From NCBI GenBank assembly GCA_947454005.1, contig CANGMH010000005.1, positions 1 through 39,606 of the forward strand: a stretch of DNA of 39,606 nt. Direction: 5' to 3'. The notes under the pieces are model-generated. The model was not told the DNA's origin and did no database searches. It saw only the letters and a list, made by a program, of their open reading frames with translations. Position numbers and translations under genes: made by a program. Shown here piece by piece: positions 19,202-26,865 of this stretch (positions within the stretch are counted from its first letter, which is position 1; every line of letters begins with the position of its first letter). The DNA comes from Verrucomicrobiota bacterium (lineage in GTDB: Bacteria; Verrucomicrobiota; Verrucomicrobiia; Limisphaerales; UBA9464).

Positions 19202-20182
19202 TCAACGCTTGCCCTTCGGATCGAGGTCTTGCTTGAGGTCGTCCTCGGTGATGGCGGATTCCACGCCGCCGGCGGGGACCTCGACCTTGGCGATCCAGAG
19301 GAGCGCGTTGAGCAGCGCCTTTCGTTGGCTGGCGACGCCCCAGTTCGCGTGGGTATGGCCGCCGGTGAAGCCGAAACCGCGTCCGCCGTCGGGACGCTCG
19401 AAGGCCCACATCATGGTCTCCTGGCGACCGCTCGCGGCGATGATGTGCGGGTACGGCCCCGGGGGATACACGTACGGGCCTTTGCGCACGGCGTCGCTCG
19501 GGGTGGCGACGAGGATGGGCGTGATGCGCTTCTGGGCGGCCTCATCGGGCACCCAGCGCATGTTGAAGTACCATTCGTCGCGGTCGCTGAACGGTTTCAC
19601 GCCGCGCGCGATGGGATGCGCCGGGAACTTCTCGTAGCTCGGGGACCACATCGGGTTCACCGAGAACTGGTGCTCGTAATGCCCGCCGATCCATCGCTGC
19701 ATCGCCGCGCCGGGCTCCCCGGCCGGGACCTCCACGCCGTAATGCGCGAAGCCGAGGCCGACGCCCTTCGCGGCCAGCGCGTCGATCAGCTTCAGGCGGT
19801 CGGGTCTGATGGCCGGATGCCCGCCGCCGCCGTCCGCGTAGACCACCACCGCGGCCGCGCCCTCGAAGACCGAGTTGTCGTCGACGCGGTTGGTGCCCTC
19901 GACCTTGGTCGGCCAGCCGTTGGAATAGACCTCGACCGTCACGCCGGGATAGCCCGCGAGGCTCTTCTGGAGCAGCAGGCTGCCGGCACGGAACTCATGC
20001 ATGCCGGGCGGATGACTCGGACGGCCGGCGATGAGCAGGATGCGCTTCGGCGCCTTCGAAGCCTGGCCGGTGCCGACCGTCGCGCAGCCGGCGACCAGTG
20101 CGGCCACCGCGACACCGAGGATGCAGGTCGAGAGCACGGCGCGCGACAAGGTCCGGAAAAGGAGACGATCAGAAGGGGCCAT
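19202..20182 (-). CDS. ThuA-like domain lipoprotein
   Basis: The N-terminus is a lipoprotein signal peptide (VAVAALVAGC, Cys33). The mature protein is a ThuA-like glutamine-amidotransferase-fold domain: RILLIAGRPSHPPGMHEFRAG, VVVYADGGGGHPAI, GVGLGFAHYGVEVP, WIGGHYEHQFSVNPMW, HPIARGVKPFSDRDEWYFNMRW and RGFGFTGGHTHANWG. ThuA-like domains are linked to trehalose or other disaccharide use and to 3-keto sugar metabolism in several bacteria, though the reaction is poorly defined. The ApbE-like gene follows 12 bp later on the same strand. A DUF1080 protein and a D-tagatose 3-epimerase-family gene lie upstream on the same strand, which fits a sugar-catabolism cluster. The start is set by the signal sequence. 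Confidence 0.88.
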   Translation of the reverse strand: MAPSDRLLFRTLSRAVLSTCILGVAVAALVAGCATVGTGQASKAPKRILLIAGRPSHPPGMHEFRAGSLLLQKSLAGYPGVTVEVYSNGWPTKVEGTNRVDDNSVFEGAAAVVVYADGGGGHPAIRPDRLKLIDALAAKGVGLGFAHYGVEVPAGEPGAAMQRWIGGHYEHQFSVNPMWSPSYEKFPAHPIARGVKPFSDRDEWYFNMRWVPDEAAQKRITPILVATPSDAVRKGPYVYPPGPYPHIIAASGRQETMMWAFERPDGGRGFGFTGGHTHANWGVASQRKALLNALLWIAKVEVPAGGVESAITEDDLKQDLDPKGKR

Positions 20183-20294
20183 AGAAAGTGATCAGGATGT
20201 GGGAGAACGCTGCCGGAAAATCCCGTCCGCGACCTTCGCTAGCAAGGTGAAATCCGCTGCCGGACCGCTTCGGGAGCCGTGCCTGGAAACGAGA

Positions 20295-20320
20295 ACGGGA
20301 CGCCTTTTCGGGCGTCCCGT
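20295..20320 (-). terminator. Intrinsic-terminator-like hairpin after the DUF1080 gene
   Basis: A perfect 10-bp stem (acgggacgcc/ggcgtcccgt) with a 6-base loop lies 25 bases past the DUF1080 stop. The minus-strand sequence after it (tctcgtttcc) is only modestly T-rich. It probably separates the epimerase/DUF1080 unit from the ThuA/ApbE unit, perhaps incompletely. Confidence 0.6.
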
Positions 20321-20344
20321 CCGCTTCGGAGGACCAAGCGCGGC

Positions 20345-21067
20345 TCAGGGCAGCTTCTTGATCTTGATGTCGCGGAACTGCACGACCATGGGCGGGCCCA
20401 CGTGGATCTGCAGGGCGAGGATGCCGGATTTCGCGGCGGCGGCCGGCTGCTCGTCCAGCACGTCGATGGTCATGCGGTTGTTGATGAAGTGCATGAGGTG
20501 GTTGCCATCGGCGATGATGGTGTAGTCGTTCCAGTCCTCGTCCTTGATGTTCGCCTGGAGTTCGGCGGACGAGGCGAGGTCGCCGACCTTCGTGATCTTC
20601 GTCTTGCCGTTCTCCTCGGTGATGCGCGTGCGCTGCCCGCGCTCGGCGAGGATGCCGCGGCCGCGCTCCTCGTACAGGATGCCGCTGTAGGTCTTGCCGG
20701 CCTCGAAATCGGCCTGATAGCCGCCGACGATGAACTTCTCGGCGTCGATGAGCTTGCTGCGGTACTGGACGCCCGAGTTGCCGCCGATCATGCGGTAGCG
20801 GAAGCGCAGCTCGAAGTTGTCGACCGTGCCGTTCGTCCAGACCAGGAAGGTGTTGTTCTTGAGCGGGTCCGCCTTCTCGGTGTAGCCGGTGATGGCGCCG
20901 TCCTGGATGCGCCAATGGTTGGCCACCCCTTGCCAGCCCTTGAGCGTCTTGCCGTCGAACAACGGCACGAAGCCCTTGTCGGTGTCGGCCGTGGTGCGGC
21001 AGGCGGTCTGGGTGAACGCCAAGGCGCCCAACGTCAGGGCCGCGAGGAACGTGCTGAACTTTTTCAT
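20345..21067 (-). CDS. DUF1080 (3-keto-disaccharide hydrolase-type) secreted protein
   Basis: The start at 21067 gives MKKFSTFLAALTLGALAFTQTAC, a signal peptide that may end at a lipoprotein Cys23, though the lipobox is not ideal. The rest is one DUF1080 jelly-roll domain: GFVPLFDGKTLKGWQGV, FELRFRYRMIGGNSGVQYRS, YEERGRGILAERG, WNDYTIIADGNHLMHFINN and GILALQIHVGPPMVVQFRDIKIKKLP. This lectin-like fold is abundant in Verrucomicrobia and Planctomycetes; some members act on 3-keto-disaccharides and others may only bind carbohydrate. The epimerase gene lies 20 bp upstream on the same strand, so the two form an operon. A hairpin follows the stop codon. Whether this copy is an enzyme cannot be seen. 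Confidence 0.92.
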   Translation of the reverse strand: MKKFSTFLAALTLGALAFTQTACRTTADTDKGFVPLFDGKTLKGWQGVANHWRIQDGAITGYTEKADPLKNNTFLVWTNGTVDNFELRFRYRMIGGNSGVQYRSKLIDAEKFIVGGYQADFEAGKTYSGILYEERGRGILAERGQRTRITEENGKTKITKVGDLASSAELQANIKDEDWNDYTIIADGNHLMHFINNRMTIDVLDEQPAAAAKSGILALQIHVGPPMVVQFRDIKIKKLP

Positions 21068-21087
21068 GGTGGGTCGGAGGAGGGGAC

Positions 21088-21936
21088 TCAGGCGCCGAAC
21101 GCTTTCTTGAGGTTCTTCAGGCCCTTGACCGCGATCTCGTCGCGGGTGGGCTCCATGCGGCGCCAGATGGCGGCGGCGCGGGCGATGACCTTCACGTCGG
21201 TCGTGAACGACTCGATGACCACGTCGCCCGTGTACTTGATGGACTTCAGCGCCTTCACGATCGGCTCCCACTGGAGCGAGTCGTTGCCCGGCGTGCCGCG
21301 GTCGGTGCCGCAGGCGTGGAAATGGGCGAGGTGCTTGCCGGCCTTCTTGATGGCGGCGGCCTGGTTCTTCTCCTCGATGTTCATGTGGAACGTGTCGAGG
21401 TGGAGCTTTAGCGCCGGCGAGCCGACGTCGGCGATGAGCTTGAGGCCTTGGTCGCAGGTGTTGAGGAAATCGGTCTCGAACCGGTTCAGCGGCTCGACGC
21501 AGATCTGGACGCCCTTCTTCTCGGCGTACTTGGCGAGCACCTTGAGGTTCTTGACCACCAGCGCCCATTCCTTGGGCTGCTGCTTGGGTTCCACGGCGTC
21601 CGCCTTGCCGACGACGCTGTACACCGGCCCGATCAACGACGGGCAACCGAGCACCACCGCTTGGTCGATGAGCGCCTTGCAGTAGACCATCGCGGTCTTC
21701 TGCTCCTCGGCCGTGCCGCGGAAATCGCGGCCGGGCCCCATGCACGCGCAGATGGACCCGCAGGCCAGGCCGGCCTTGTCGAGCTCGGCGCGGACGTGCG
21801 CGGCGTTGATGTGCGACGGGTCCTCGATGGGGATCTCGACCGTCTGGAAGCCCCATTTCTTGAACTGGGCGAAGAGTTTAGTGCTCTCGTCGGTGAACGG
21901 AGAGGCGAAGAGGAAGGAATTGATGCCGAATCTCAT
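21088..21936 (-). CDS. Sugar phosphate isomerase/epimerase, D-tagatose 3-epimerase-type TIM barrel
   Basis: The 282-residue protein is a full-length xylose-isomerase-like TIM barrel without a signal peptide. The four metal ligands of the D-tagatose/D-psicose 3-epimerase family can be placed: Glu148 in ICVEPLNRFE, Asp181 in LKLHLDTFHMN, His207 in HFHACGTDRG and Glu242 in VVIESFT. Their spacing is exactly that of the Pseudomonas cichorii enzyme (152/185/211/246, as I recall). The family epimerises C3 of free ketoses with a divalent metal; related members handle 3-keto sugars. It is the first gene of an operon with the DUF1080 gene, which suggests cytoplasmic processing of a sugar released outside. 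The actual substrate is not known. Confidence 0.92.
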   Translation of the reverse strand: MRFGINSFLFASPFTDESTKLFAQFKKWGFQTVEIPIEDPSHINAAHVRAELDKAGLACGSICACMGPGRDFRGTAEEQKTAMVYCKALIDQAVVLGCPSLIGPVYSVVGKADAVEPKQQPKEWALVVKNLKVLAKYAEKKGVQICVEPLNRFETDFLNTCDQGLKLIADVGSPALKLHLDTFHMNIEEKNQAAAIKKAGKHLAHFHACGTDRGTPGNDSLQWEPIVKALKSIKYTGDVVIESFTTDVKVIARAAAIWRRMEPTRDEIAVKGLKNLKKAFGA

Positions 21937-22015
21937 GGTCTGTGGTGCTGGAAGCTAGGGATCGGGGCGGCTGCGGGGAAGCGTTTTCCAGTGTCCGTCG
22001 GGCTCGTGGTCGGGG

Positions 22016-22834
22016 TCACTTGTATTTGCCCTCGGCGTACGACGCGGCCTGGAAGCGCTTGAGGTCGCGGTTGTTCTTGCCTGCCGCGGGATACGGGCCC
22101 TTCAGGTTGATGGTGCCCGGTTCGACCCAGCGCCACAGCTCGGAGTGCCCGTCGGAGAAGGAGACCACGCCGCCGTTGCCGTGACGGCTGGCCGGCGGGT
22201 TGCGCCACTGGCTGGATTGGTGCGAATCCACGGCGAAATAGCCGTCGTCGATGCTGCTGAGGTCCGACTTGGCGATGTCGGGATAGGCCTGTTCATCGAT
22301 GAAGAACAACGCCTGGCTCGGGCCGGGGTTGTTCACGTCGGAGAAACGCTTGTTCTCCGGGATCCCGGGATGCACCGAGGTCACCGCGAAATCGCTGTTG
22401 ATGCCCATCATGCCGCTCAGCGAGTAGCTGCGCACCCGGGTCGCCGTCAGCGTCTTGGAGCCGCTCTTCAGGTTGAACTGGTCGCTCGGGCACTGGTAGA
22501 TCTTCAGCGAGCCGTTGTACGGGTAGAGACGGCCGTTCTTGATGTCCAACTGGTTGGTCGCGCCCGGCAGGGAGGCGACGTTGCCGCCGATCCAGGCGTT
22601 GGTGTCGCCCAAGAGGTTCGGCGGGATGAAATCGCGGAAATCGGTCGCGTACAGGTGCGCCGCCAAGGTCAGCTGCTTCGTGTTGTTCAGGCACGAGATG
22701 CCCGAGGCCTTCTGCTTCGCTTTGCTCAACGCCGGCAAGAGCATGCCGGCAAGGATGGCGATGATGGCGATGACGACGAGCAGCTCGATGAGCGTGAAGC
22801 CGGCAGGGGTGCGACGATCAGGTCTGGCGTTCAT
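22016..22834 (-). CDS. Type II pseudopilin-like protein with H-X9-DG C-terminal motif
   Basis: The start at 22834 ([36 protein letters not shown]) gives a proper short prepilin leader; the track start adds 53 residues of upstream sequence. The 272-residue product has the cleavage site before Phe, the hydrophobic helix, [47 protein letters not shown], and the C-terminal [20 protein letters not shown], in which nine residues separate His from Asp-Gly. It is a second copy of the class seen at 10378, with moderate similarity. The epimerase gene begins 79 bp downstream on the same strand, so read-through is possible. No secretion ATPase or secretin gene is nearby. Confidence 0.92.
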   Translation of the reverse strand: MNARPDRRTPAGFTLIELLVVIAIIAILAGMLLPALSKAKQKASGISCLNNTKQLTLAAHLYATDFRDFIPPNLLGDTNAWIGGNVASLPGATNQLDIKNGRLYPYNGSLKIYQCPSDQFNLKSGSKTLTATRVRSYSLSGMMGINSDFAVTSVHPGIPENKRFSDVNNPGPSQALFFIDEQAYPDIAKSDLSSIDDGYFAVDSHQSSQWRNPPASRHGNGGVVSFSDGHSELWRWVEPGTINLKGPYPAAGKNNRDLKRFQAASYAEGKYK

Positions 22835-23367
22835 GGTATGCGCGACGAAGCGTGTGGGACCTCTTGGTTTTAGCCCTCGCGGCGGTCCAAGCCAGCCAAA
22901 ACTCGGCCCATCTCCGGTTTTCAGGCCAGCCAAGCTGCCGGAACCCGCGATGTCGGTCCCGGGAAAGAAGAAGCGGGCTTGGGGGTGACACACGGTTTAC
23001 ACCGCCCAAGCCCGCCTATCCCTCCACACGGAGGGATTTGAAATCTACTGGGGACGCGGCGGATTTAAGAGGCCGAGAACGGAAATTCAAGCCCTTTGAT
23101 CGGGCGCGTCCGGGCCGGCCGCCATGGGTCCCGGGAGGTACCTTCGGCCGACCTCCAAGCCTGCGCAATCAGGTCTTTTCCTCTGCTCGTTCCCCATGGT
23201 CTGGCGTCCGATCCCGGGCTTGGTTCCAGATGCCGCGGGCCGGCGGGAAGCGGACGCTCCAGCGATGGGTGGTCGGCCAGGGTCCCCGAGGGACCTGTCT
23301 GCAGCCGGTGGCCGACGGTCCCTGTCCCGCCTGTTTGTCTTTGGCGACCCCGCGGACGCCGTTTACC
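22835..23367. other. 533-bp divergent intergenic region between pseudopilin and ribBA
   Basis: The region separates divergently transcribed genes and should hold both promoters. It contains two adjacent hairpins (22973-23036). I looked for an FMN riboswitch, expected before many riboflavin genes, but could not find its conserved cores. Several overlapping track ORFs cross it; none shows protein-like features. Confidence 0.6.
22973..23036 (-). terminator. Two tandem hairpins, the larger followed by a T-rich tract on the minus strand
   Basis: The first stem is 11 perfect base pairs (gcgggcttggg 22973-22983 with cccaagcccgc 23005-23015), extended by ggtg/cacc after a bulge. The second is a 7-bp stem (23019-23025 with 23030-23036) with an acac loop. 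On the minus strand the large hairpin is followed by ttcttctttccc, like an intrinsic terminator, although no recognised minus-strand gene precedes it. Confidence 0.55.
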
Positions 23368-24579
23368 GTGCGCGGCGTGCGACCACAGAAATTTGATGGG
23401 ATCCCTGCCGTCCTCGCCGACCTCAAGCGGGGCAAGATGGTCATCGTGGTCGATGACGCGGACCGCGAGAACGAAGGCGACCTCCTGATGGCCGCCGAGA
23501 AGGCCACGCCGGCGACGGTCAACTTCATGGCCAAGCACGGCCGCGGCCTCATCTGCGTGCCCACGACCGGCGAACGGCTCCAGCAGCTCGGCATCGCCGA
23601 GATGGTGGCCCGCAACCGCGAGTCCTTCAAAACGGACTTCCAGGTCAGCGTCGACGCCGCCTCGGGCATCACCACCGGCATCAGCGCCGCCGACCGGGCG
23701 CGGACCATCCAGCTCATCGCCGATCCGCGGGCGACGGCCGGCGACCTCGTGCAGCCCGGCCACATCTTCCCGCTGCGCTCCAAGCCCGGCGGCGTGCTCC
23801 AGCGGAGCGGCCACACCGAGGCCGCGGTGGACCTCGTGACGCTCGCTGGTTGCCGGCCGGTCGGCGTGATCTGCGAGATCATGAACGACGACGGCACGAT
23901 GGCGCGGTTGCCGCAGTTGCGGAAGTTCGCCGCCAAGCACCGCCTGAAGATCTGCACAATCGAGGCCCTGATCGAGCATCGGCGCGCCTCCGAACGGCTC
24001 GTCGAGCGCATCGAGAAGATCACCATGCCGACCGACTACGGCGATTTCGACCTGCACCTCTACCGGTCGAACATCGACGGCGGCCACCACCTCGCGCTGG
24101 TGAAGGGCGACGTCTCGGGCCAGCCGGGCGTGATGGTGCGGGTCCACAGCGAGTGCCTCACCGGAGATGTCTTCGGGTCGCGGCGGTGCGATTGCGGTCC
24201 GCAGCTCCATGCGGCGATGCAGCGGATCCAGAAGGAAGGCCGCGGCGTGATCCTCTACATGCGCCAAGAAGGCCGCGGCATCGGCCTTGCCGCGAAGATC
24301 CAGGCCTACAAGCTCCAGGAGCGCGGCCTCGACACCGTCGACGCCAACCTGAAGCTCGGCTTCCCGATGGACCTCCGCGATTACGGCGTCGGCGCGCAGA
24401 TGCTCTGCGATCTCGGCCTCAGGACCATCCGCCTCCTGACCAACAACCCGAAGAAGGTCGTCGGCCTGCAAGGCTACGGGCTGGAGATCGTCGAGCAGCT
24501 GCCCATCCGGGTGAAGGCCAATCCCCACAACGCGGCCTACCTCGACACGAAGCGCAAGCGCATGGGGCACCTGCTCTGA
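23368..24579 (+). CDS. ribBA: Bifunctional 3,4-dihydroxy-2-butanone-4-phosphate synthase / GTP cyclohydrolase II
   Basis: RibBA catalyses the two entry steps of riboflavin synthesis. The RibB half (about 1-205) has VIVVDDADRENEGDLLMAAE, FMAKHGRGLICVP, DAASGITTGISAADR, GHIFPLR and SGHTEAAVDL. The RibA half (about 210-403) has the zinc cluster SECLTGDVFGSRRCDCG, MRQEGRGIGL, DLRDYGVGAQ and RLLTNNPKK. All key motifs look intact, so both reactions are expected. I use GTG 23368 as the start; GTG 23377 is nearly as good, and the track start at 22852 runs through non-coding sequence. The resulting 403 residues match the usual length. No other riboflavin gene is adjacent and no FMN riboswitch was seen. 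Confidence 0.95.
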   Translation: MRGVRPQKFDGIPAVLADLKRGKMVIVVDDADRENEGDLLMAAEKATPATVNFMAKHGRGLICVPTTGERLQQLGIAEMVARNRESFKTDFQVSVDAASGITTGISAADRARTIQLIADPRATAGDLVQPGHIFPLRSKPGGVLQRSGHTEAAVDLVTLAGCRPVGVICEIMNDDGTMARLPQLRKFAAKHRLKICTIEALIEHRRASERLVERIEKITMPTDYGDFDLHLYRSNIDGGHHLALVKGDVSGQPGVMVRVHSECLTGDVFGSRRCDCGPQLHAAMQRIQKEGRGVILYMRQEGRGIGLAAKIQAYKLQERGLDTVDANLKLGFPMDLRDYGVGAQMLCDLGLRTIRLLTNNPKKVVGLQGYGLEIVEQLPIRVKANPHNAAYLDTKRKRMGHLL

Positions 24580-24759
24580 AAGGGGCGGGCTGCTCGCGCA
24601 AAAAAGCGAGAAGGACGAGACCCGGGGCCGCATCCGGCTTCATCCAGTCGATGGCGCGGCTTCACGTGTCTTCTTTCCTGCCTTCCTGCTTTCCAGATTT
24701 GGCCCCCCCCTCCGCTCCCGAGATTTGACCGCGCGGCTTCCGCCTCCCAAGATCCGGCC

Positions 24760-26061
24760 ATGGATCCCCGATTGAGTTGGCTCCGCGTGGTCGCTTTGCT
24801 CGCGGTCGTGTCGAGCGCCATCGCCGCCGAAGTCATCCCCAGCAACGAGGACGAGAGCAAGGTCCCGCCCTACACGTTGCCCGATCCGCTGGTCTTCGCC
24901 GACGGCCGGCCGGTCCGGGATGCCGCCGCGTGGAGACAACGCCGCGCCGAGATCCTCGAGCTCTATCGCACCCACGTCTACGGCCGCACGCCCAAGGGCT
25001 TGCCCCGCCCGAAGGCCAAGGTGCTGTCGACCGAGGCCGGCGCCCTCGGCGGCGTGGCGGTGCGGAAGATCGTCCGCGTCCCGCTCACGTCCGACCCGAA
25101 GGGCCCGGCGATGGACGTTCTGATCTATCTACCGAAGGGCGCGACCGGCCCGGTCCCGGCGTTCGTCGGCTACAACTTCAACGGCAACCACGCCGTCACG
25201 CTCGATCCGGGCGTGCCGCTCGCCCGGGGCTGGGTCGAGAACCGCAAGGAGACCGGAATCACCGACCACGTCGCGAACGAAAGATCCCGCGGCAGCGAGG
25301 CGTCCGCCTGGCCCATCGAGCGGATCCTGGCCCGCGGCTACGCGGTGGCGACGATCTACTACGGGGACGTCGAGGCGGACTTCGACGGCGGCTGGAAGAC
25401 CGGCCTCCGGGGCGCGGTCGCCAAGGAGGGCGCCGCCCATGTCTTCGCCCCCGATGAATGGGGCGCCATCGGCGCGTGGGCCTGGGGCCTGGGCCGCGCG
25501 CTGGACCATCTGGAGACCGACCGGGCCATCGACGGCAAGCACGTCGCCGTCATCGGGCACTCGCGTCTCGGCAAGACGTCGCTCTGGGCCGGCGCCCAGG
25601 ACGAACGGTTCGCCATGGTGGTCGCCAACGAATCCGGCGAAGGCGGCGCGGCGCTCGCGCGGCGGTGGTTCGGCGAGACCGTGTGGCGCATCAACACCAG
25701 CTTCCCGCACTGGTTCTGCGGACGGTTCAAGGACTACAACCACGACGTCCCCGCCCTGCCGGTGGACCAGCACGAGCTGATCGCCCTCGGCGCGCCGCGC
25801 CCGGTGTACGTGGCCAGCGCCGAAGAAGACCGTTGGGCCGATCCGCGAGGAGAATTCCTCGCCACGCAGCATGCGGAGCCGGTCTATGCGTTGCTCGGCA
25901 AGCCCGGTCTCGGTGTGGCCGCGATGCCGCCGGTCAACACCCCGGTGGGCGGCACGCTCGGCTACCACATCCGCACCGGCAAGCACGCGCTCACGGCGTA
26001 CGATTGGGAGCAGTATCTCGATTTCGCCGACCGCCATCTGAAACCGGCGAAGGCGCGCTAG
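24760..26061 (+). CDS. Glucuronoyl esterase, carbohydrate esterase family 15
   Basis: A signal peptide (MDPRLSWLRVVALLAVVSSAIAAE) precedes an alpha/beta hydrolase of family CE15. The diagnostic motif is GHSRLGKTSLWAGAQDERF, with nucleophile Ser268; the acid is Glu291 in ANESGEGG, and His409 in GKHALTAYDWEQY completes the triad. Their spacing (23 and 118 residues) matches the Opitutus terrae enzyme OtCE15A (S267/E290/H408, as I recall). FNGNHA and WAWGLGRALDHLE are also typical. CE15 enzymes hydrolyse the ester between 4-O-methyl-glucuronic acid of xylan and lignin alcohols, loosening lignin-carbohydrate complexes. The gene stands alone on the plus strand after ribBA and precedes the two-component genes by 132 bp. 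Confidence 0.93.
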   Translation: MDPRLSWLRVVALLAVVSSAIAAEVIPSNEDESKVPPYTLPDPLVFADGRPVRDAAAWRQRRAEILELYRTHVYGRTPKGLPRPKAKVLSTEAGALGGVAVRKIVRVPLTSDPKGPAMDVLIYLPKGATGPVPAFVGYNFNGNHAVTLDPGVPLARGWVENRKETGITDHVANERSRGSEASAWPIERILARGYAVATIYYGDVEADFDGGWKTGLRGAVAKEGAAHVFAPDEWGAIGAWAWGLGRALDHLETDRAIDGKHVAVIGHSRLGKTSLWAGAQDERFAMVVANESGEGGAALARRWFGETVWRINTSFPHWFCGRFKDYNHDVPALPVDQHELIALGAPRPVYVASAEEDRWADPRGEFLATQHAEPVYALLGKPGLGVAAMPPVNTPVGGTLGYHIRTGKHALTAYDWEQYLDFADRHLKPAKAR

Positions 26062-26193
26062 CGGCCTGCCGGAAGAGCCTTCCTTGATGCATGGCGTGCC
26101 CGGCGAAGGTCCTTTTCTGCTCGGCGGAGAGGTCGACATCGAGGTCCGTTCCGGCGAGGCTGCCCGCATCCCGGCGACCGTGCCGTCGTCATC

Positions 26194-26847
26194 ATGAACC
26201 CGCCTTCCACCATCCTGATCGCCGATGATCATCCGATCTACCGGAAAGGGCTCTGCGAAGTGGTCGAGAGCGATCCTTCGCTGCGGCTGGTAGGCCAGGC
26301 GGCCAACGGCGAGGAGGCCCTGCGATTGATCCGCGGACTTCGCCCGGCGGTGGCGATCCTCGACATCAACATGCCGCGCCTGAGCGGTCTGCAGGTGGCG
26401 CAGGAATTGTCGGGCGAGGCCGCTCCGCCACGGCTGGTGCTGCTCACCATGCACGAGGACGCGGCGTTGTTCGACCGGGCGATGGAGTTGGGCGTGCGCG
26501 CCTATGTCCTGAAGGAAAGCGCGGTCGAGGACCTGCTGACGGCGGTGCGCACGGTGGTCGAGGGCCGCAACTTCATCAGCCCGACCATGGCCACCCTGCT
26601 GCTGAAGCGCCGGGAAGAGGGCGCGGTGTTGCGTCGGGAAAAGCCGGGGCTGGACCTCCTCACGCCCACGGAACGGCGCGTCCTCCGGTTGATCTCCGAG
26701 GACCGCACGACCAAGGAGATCGCCGACCTGCTCGGTCTCAGCCCGCGCACGGTGGAGACGCATCGCCAGAACATGAGCCACAAGCTGCACCTCAGCGGCA
26801 GCCACAGCCTGCTGAAGTTCGCCTTCGACCATAAGGCGCACCTGTAG
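26194..26847 (+). CDS. NarL/FixJ-type response regulator
   Basis: The receiver domain (1-120) has the acidic pair ADDHP (Asp11, Asp12), phospho-acceptor Asp57 in AILDINMP, Thr85 in VLLTMHED and Lys107 in AYVLKES. A LuxR-type helix-turn-helix follows (about 150-212; LTPTERRVLRLISEDRTTKEIADLLGLSPRTVETHRQNMSHKL). All switch residues are present, so normal phosphorylation and DNA binding are expected. The Reg_prop histidine kinase gene begins 18 bp downstream, which makes it the likely partner and places both in one operon. The CE15 esterase gene upstream is a candidate target, but this is only proximity. No clear autoregulatory site was found. Confidence 0.93.
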   Translation: MNPPSTILIADDHPIYRKGLCEVVESDPSLRLVGQAANGEEALRLIRGLRPAVAILDINMPRLSGLQVAQELSGEAAPPRLVLLTMHEDAALFDRAMELGVRAYVLKESAVEDLLTAVRTVVEGRNFISPTMATLLLKRREEGAVLRREKPGLDLLTPTERRVLRLISEDRTTKEIADLLGLSPRTVETHRQNMSHKLHLSGSHSLLKFAFDHKAHL

Positions 26848-26865
26848 CCCGAGCCTCGCCCTATC

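Noticed and set aside
19671-19760. Further gtaatgc boxes resembling the ECF promoter motif
   Set aside because: They lie inside the ThuA-like coding region and lack the ggcgtc box at the right spacing.
22850-23060. tRNA- or SRP-like stretches near the hairpins
   Set aside because: A ttcaaatcc stretch resembles a T-loop, but no acceptor stem, anticodon arm or CCA end can be built around it.
22835-23367. Possible FMN riboswitch before ribBA
   Set aside because: The conserved RFN core sequences were not found on either strand.
24593-24610. Hairpin after ribBA
   Set aside because: Only a 5-bp stem with an 8-base A-rich loop and no T-tract; too weak to call a terminator.
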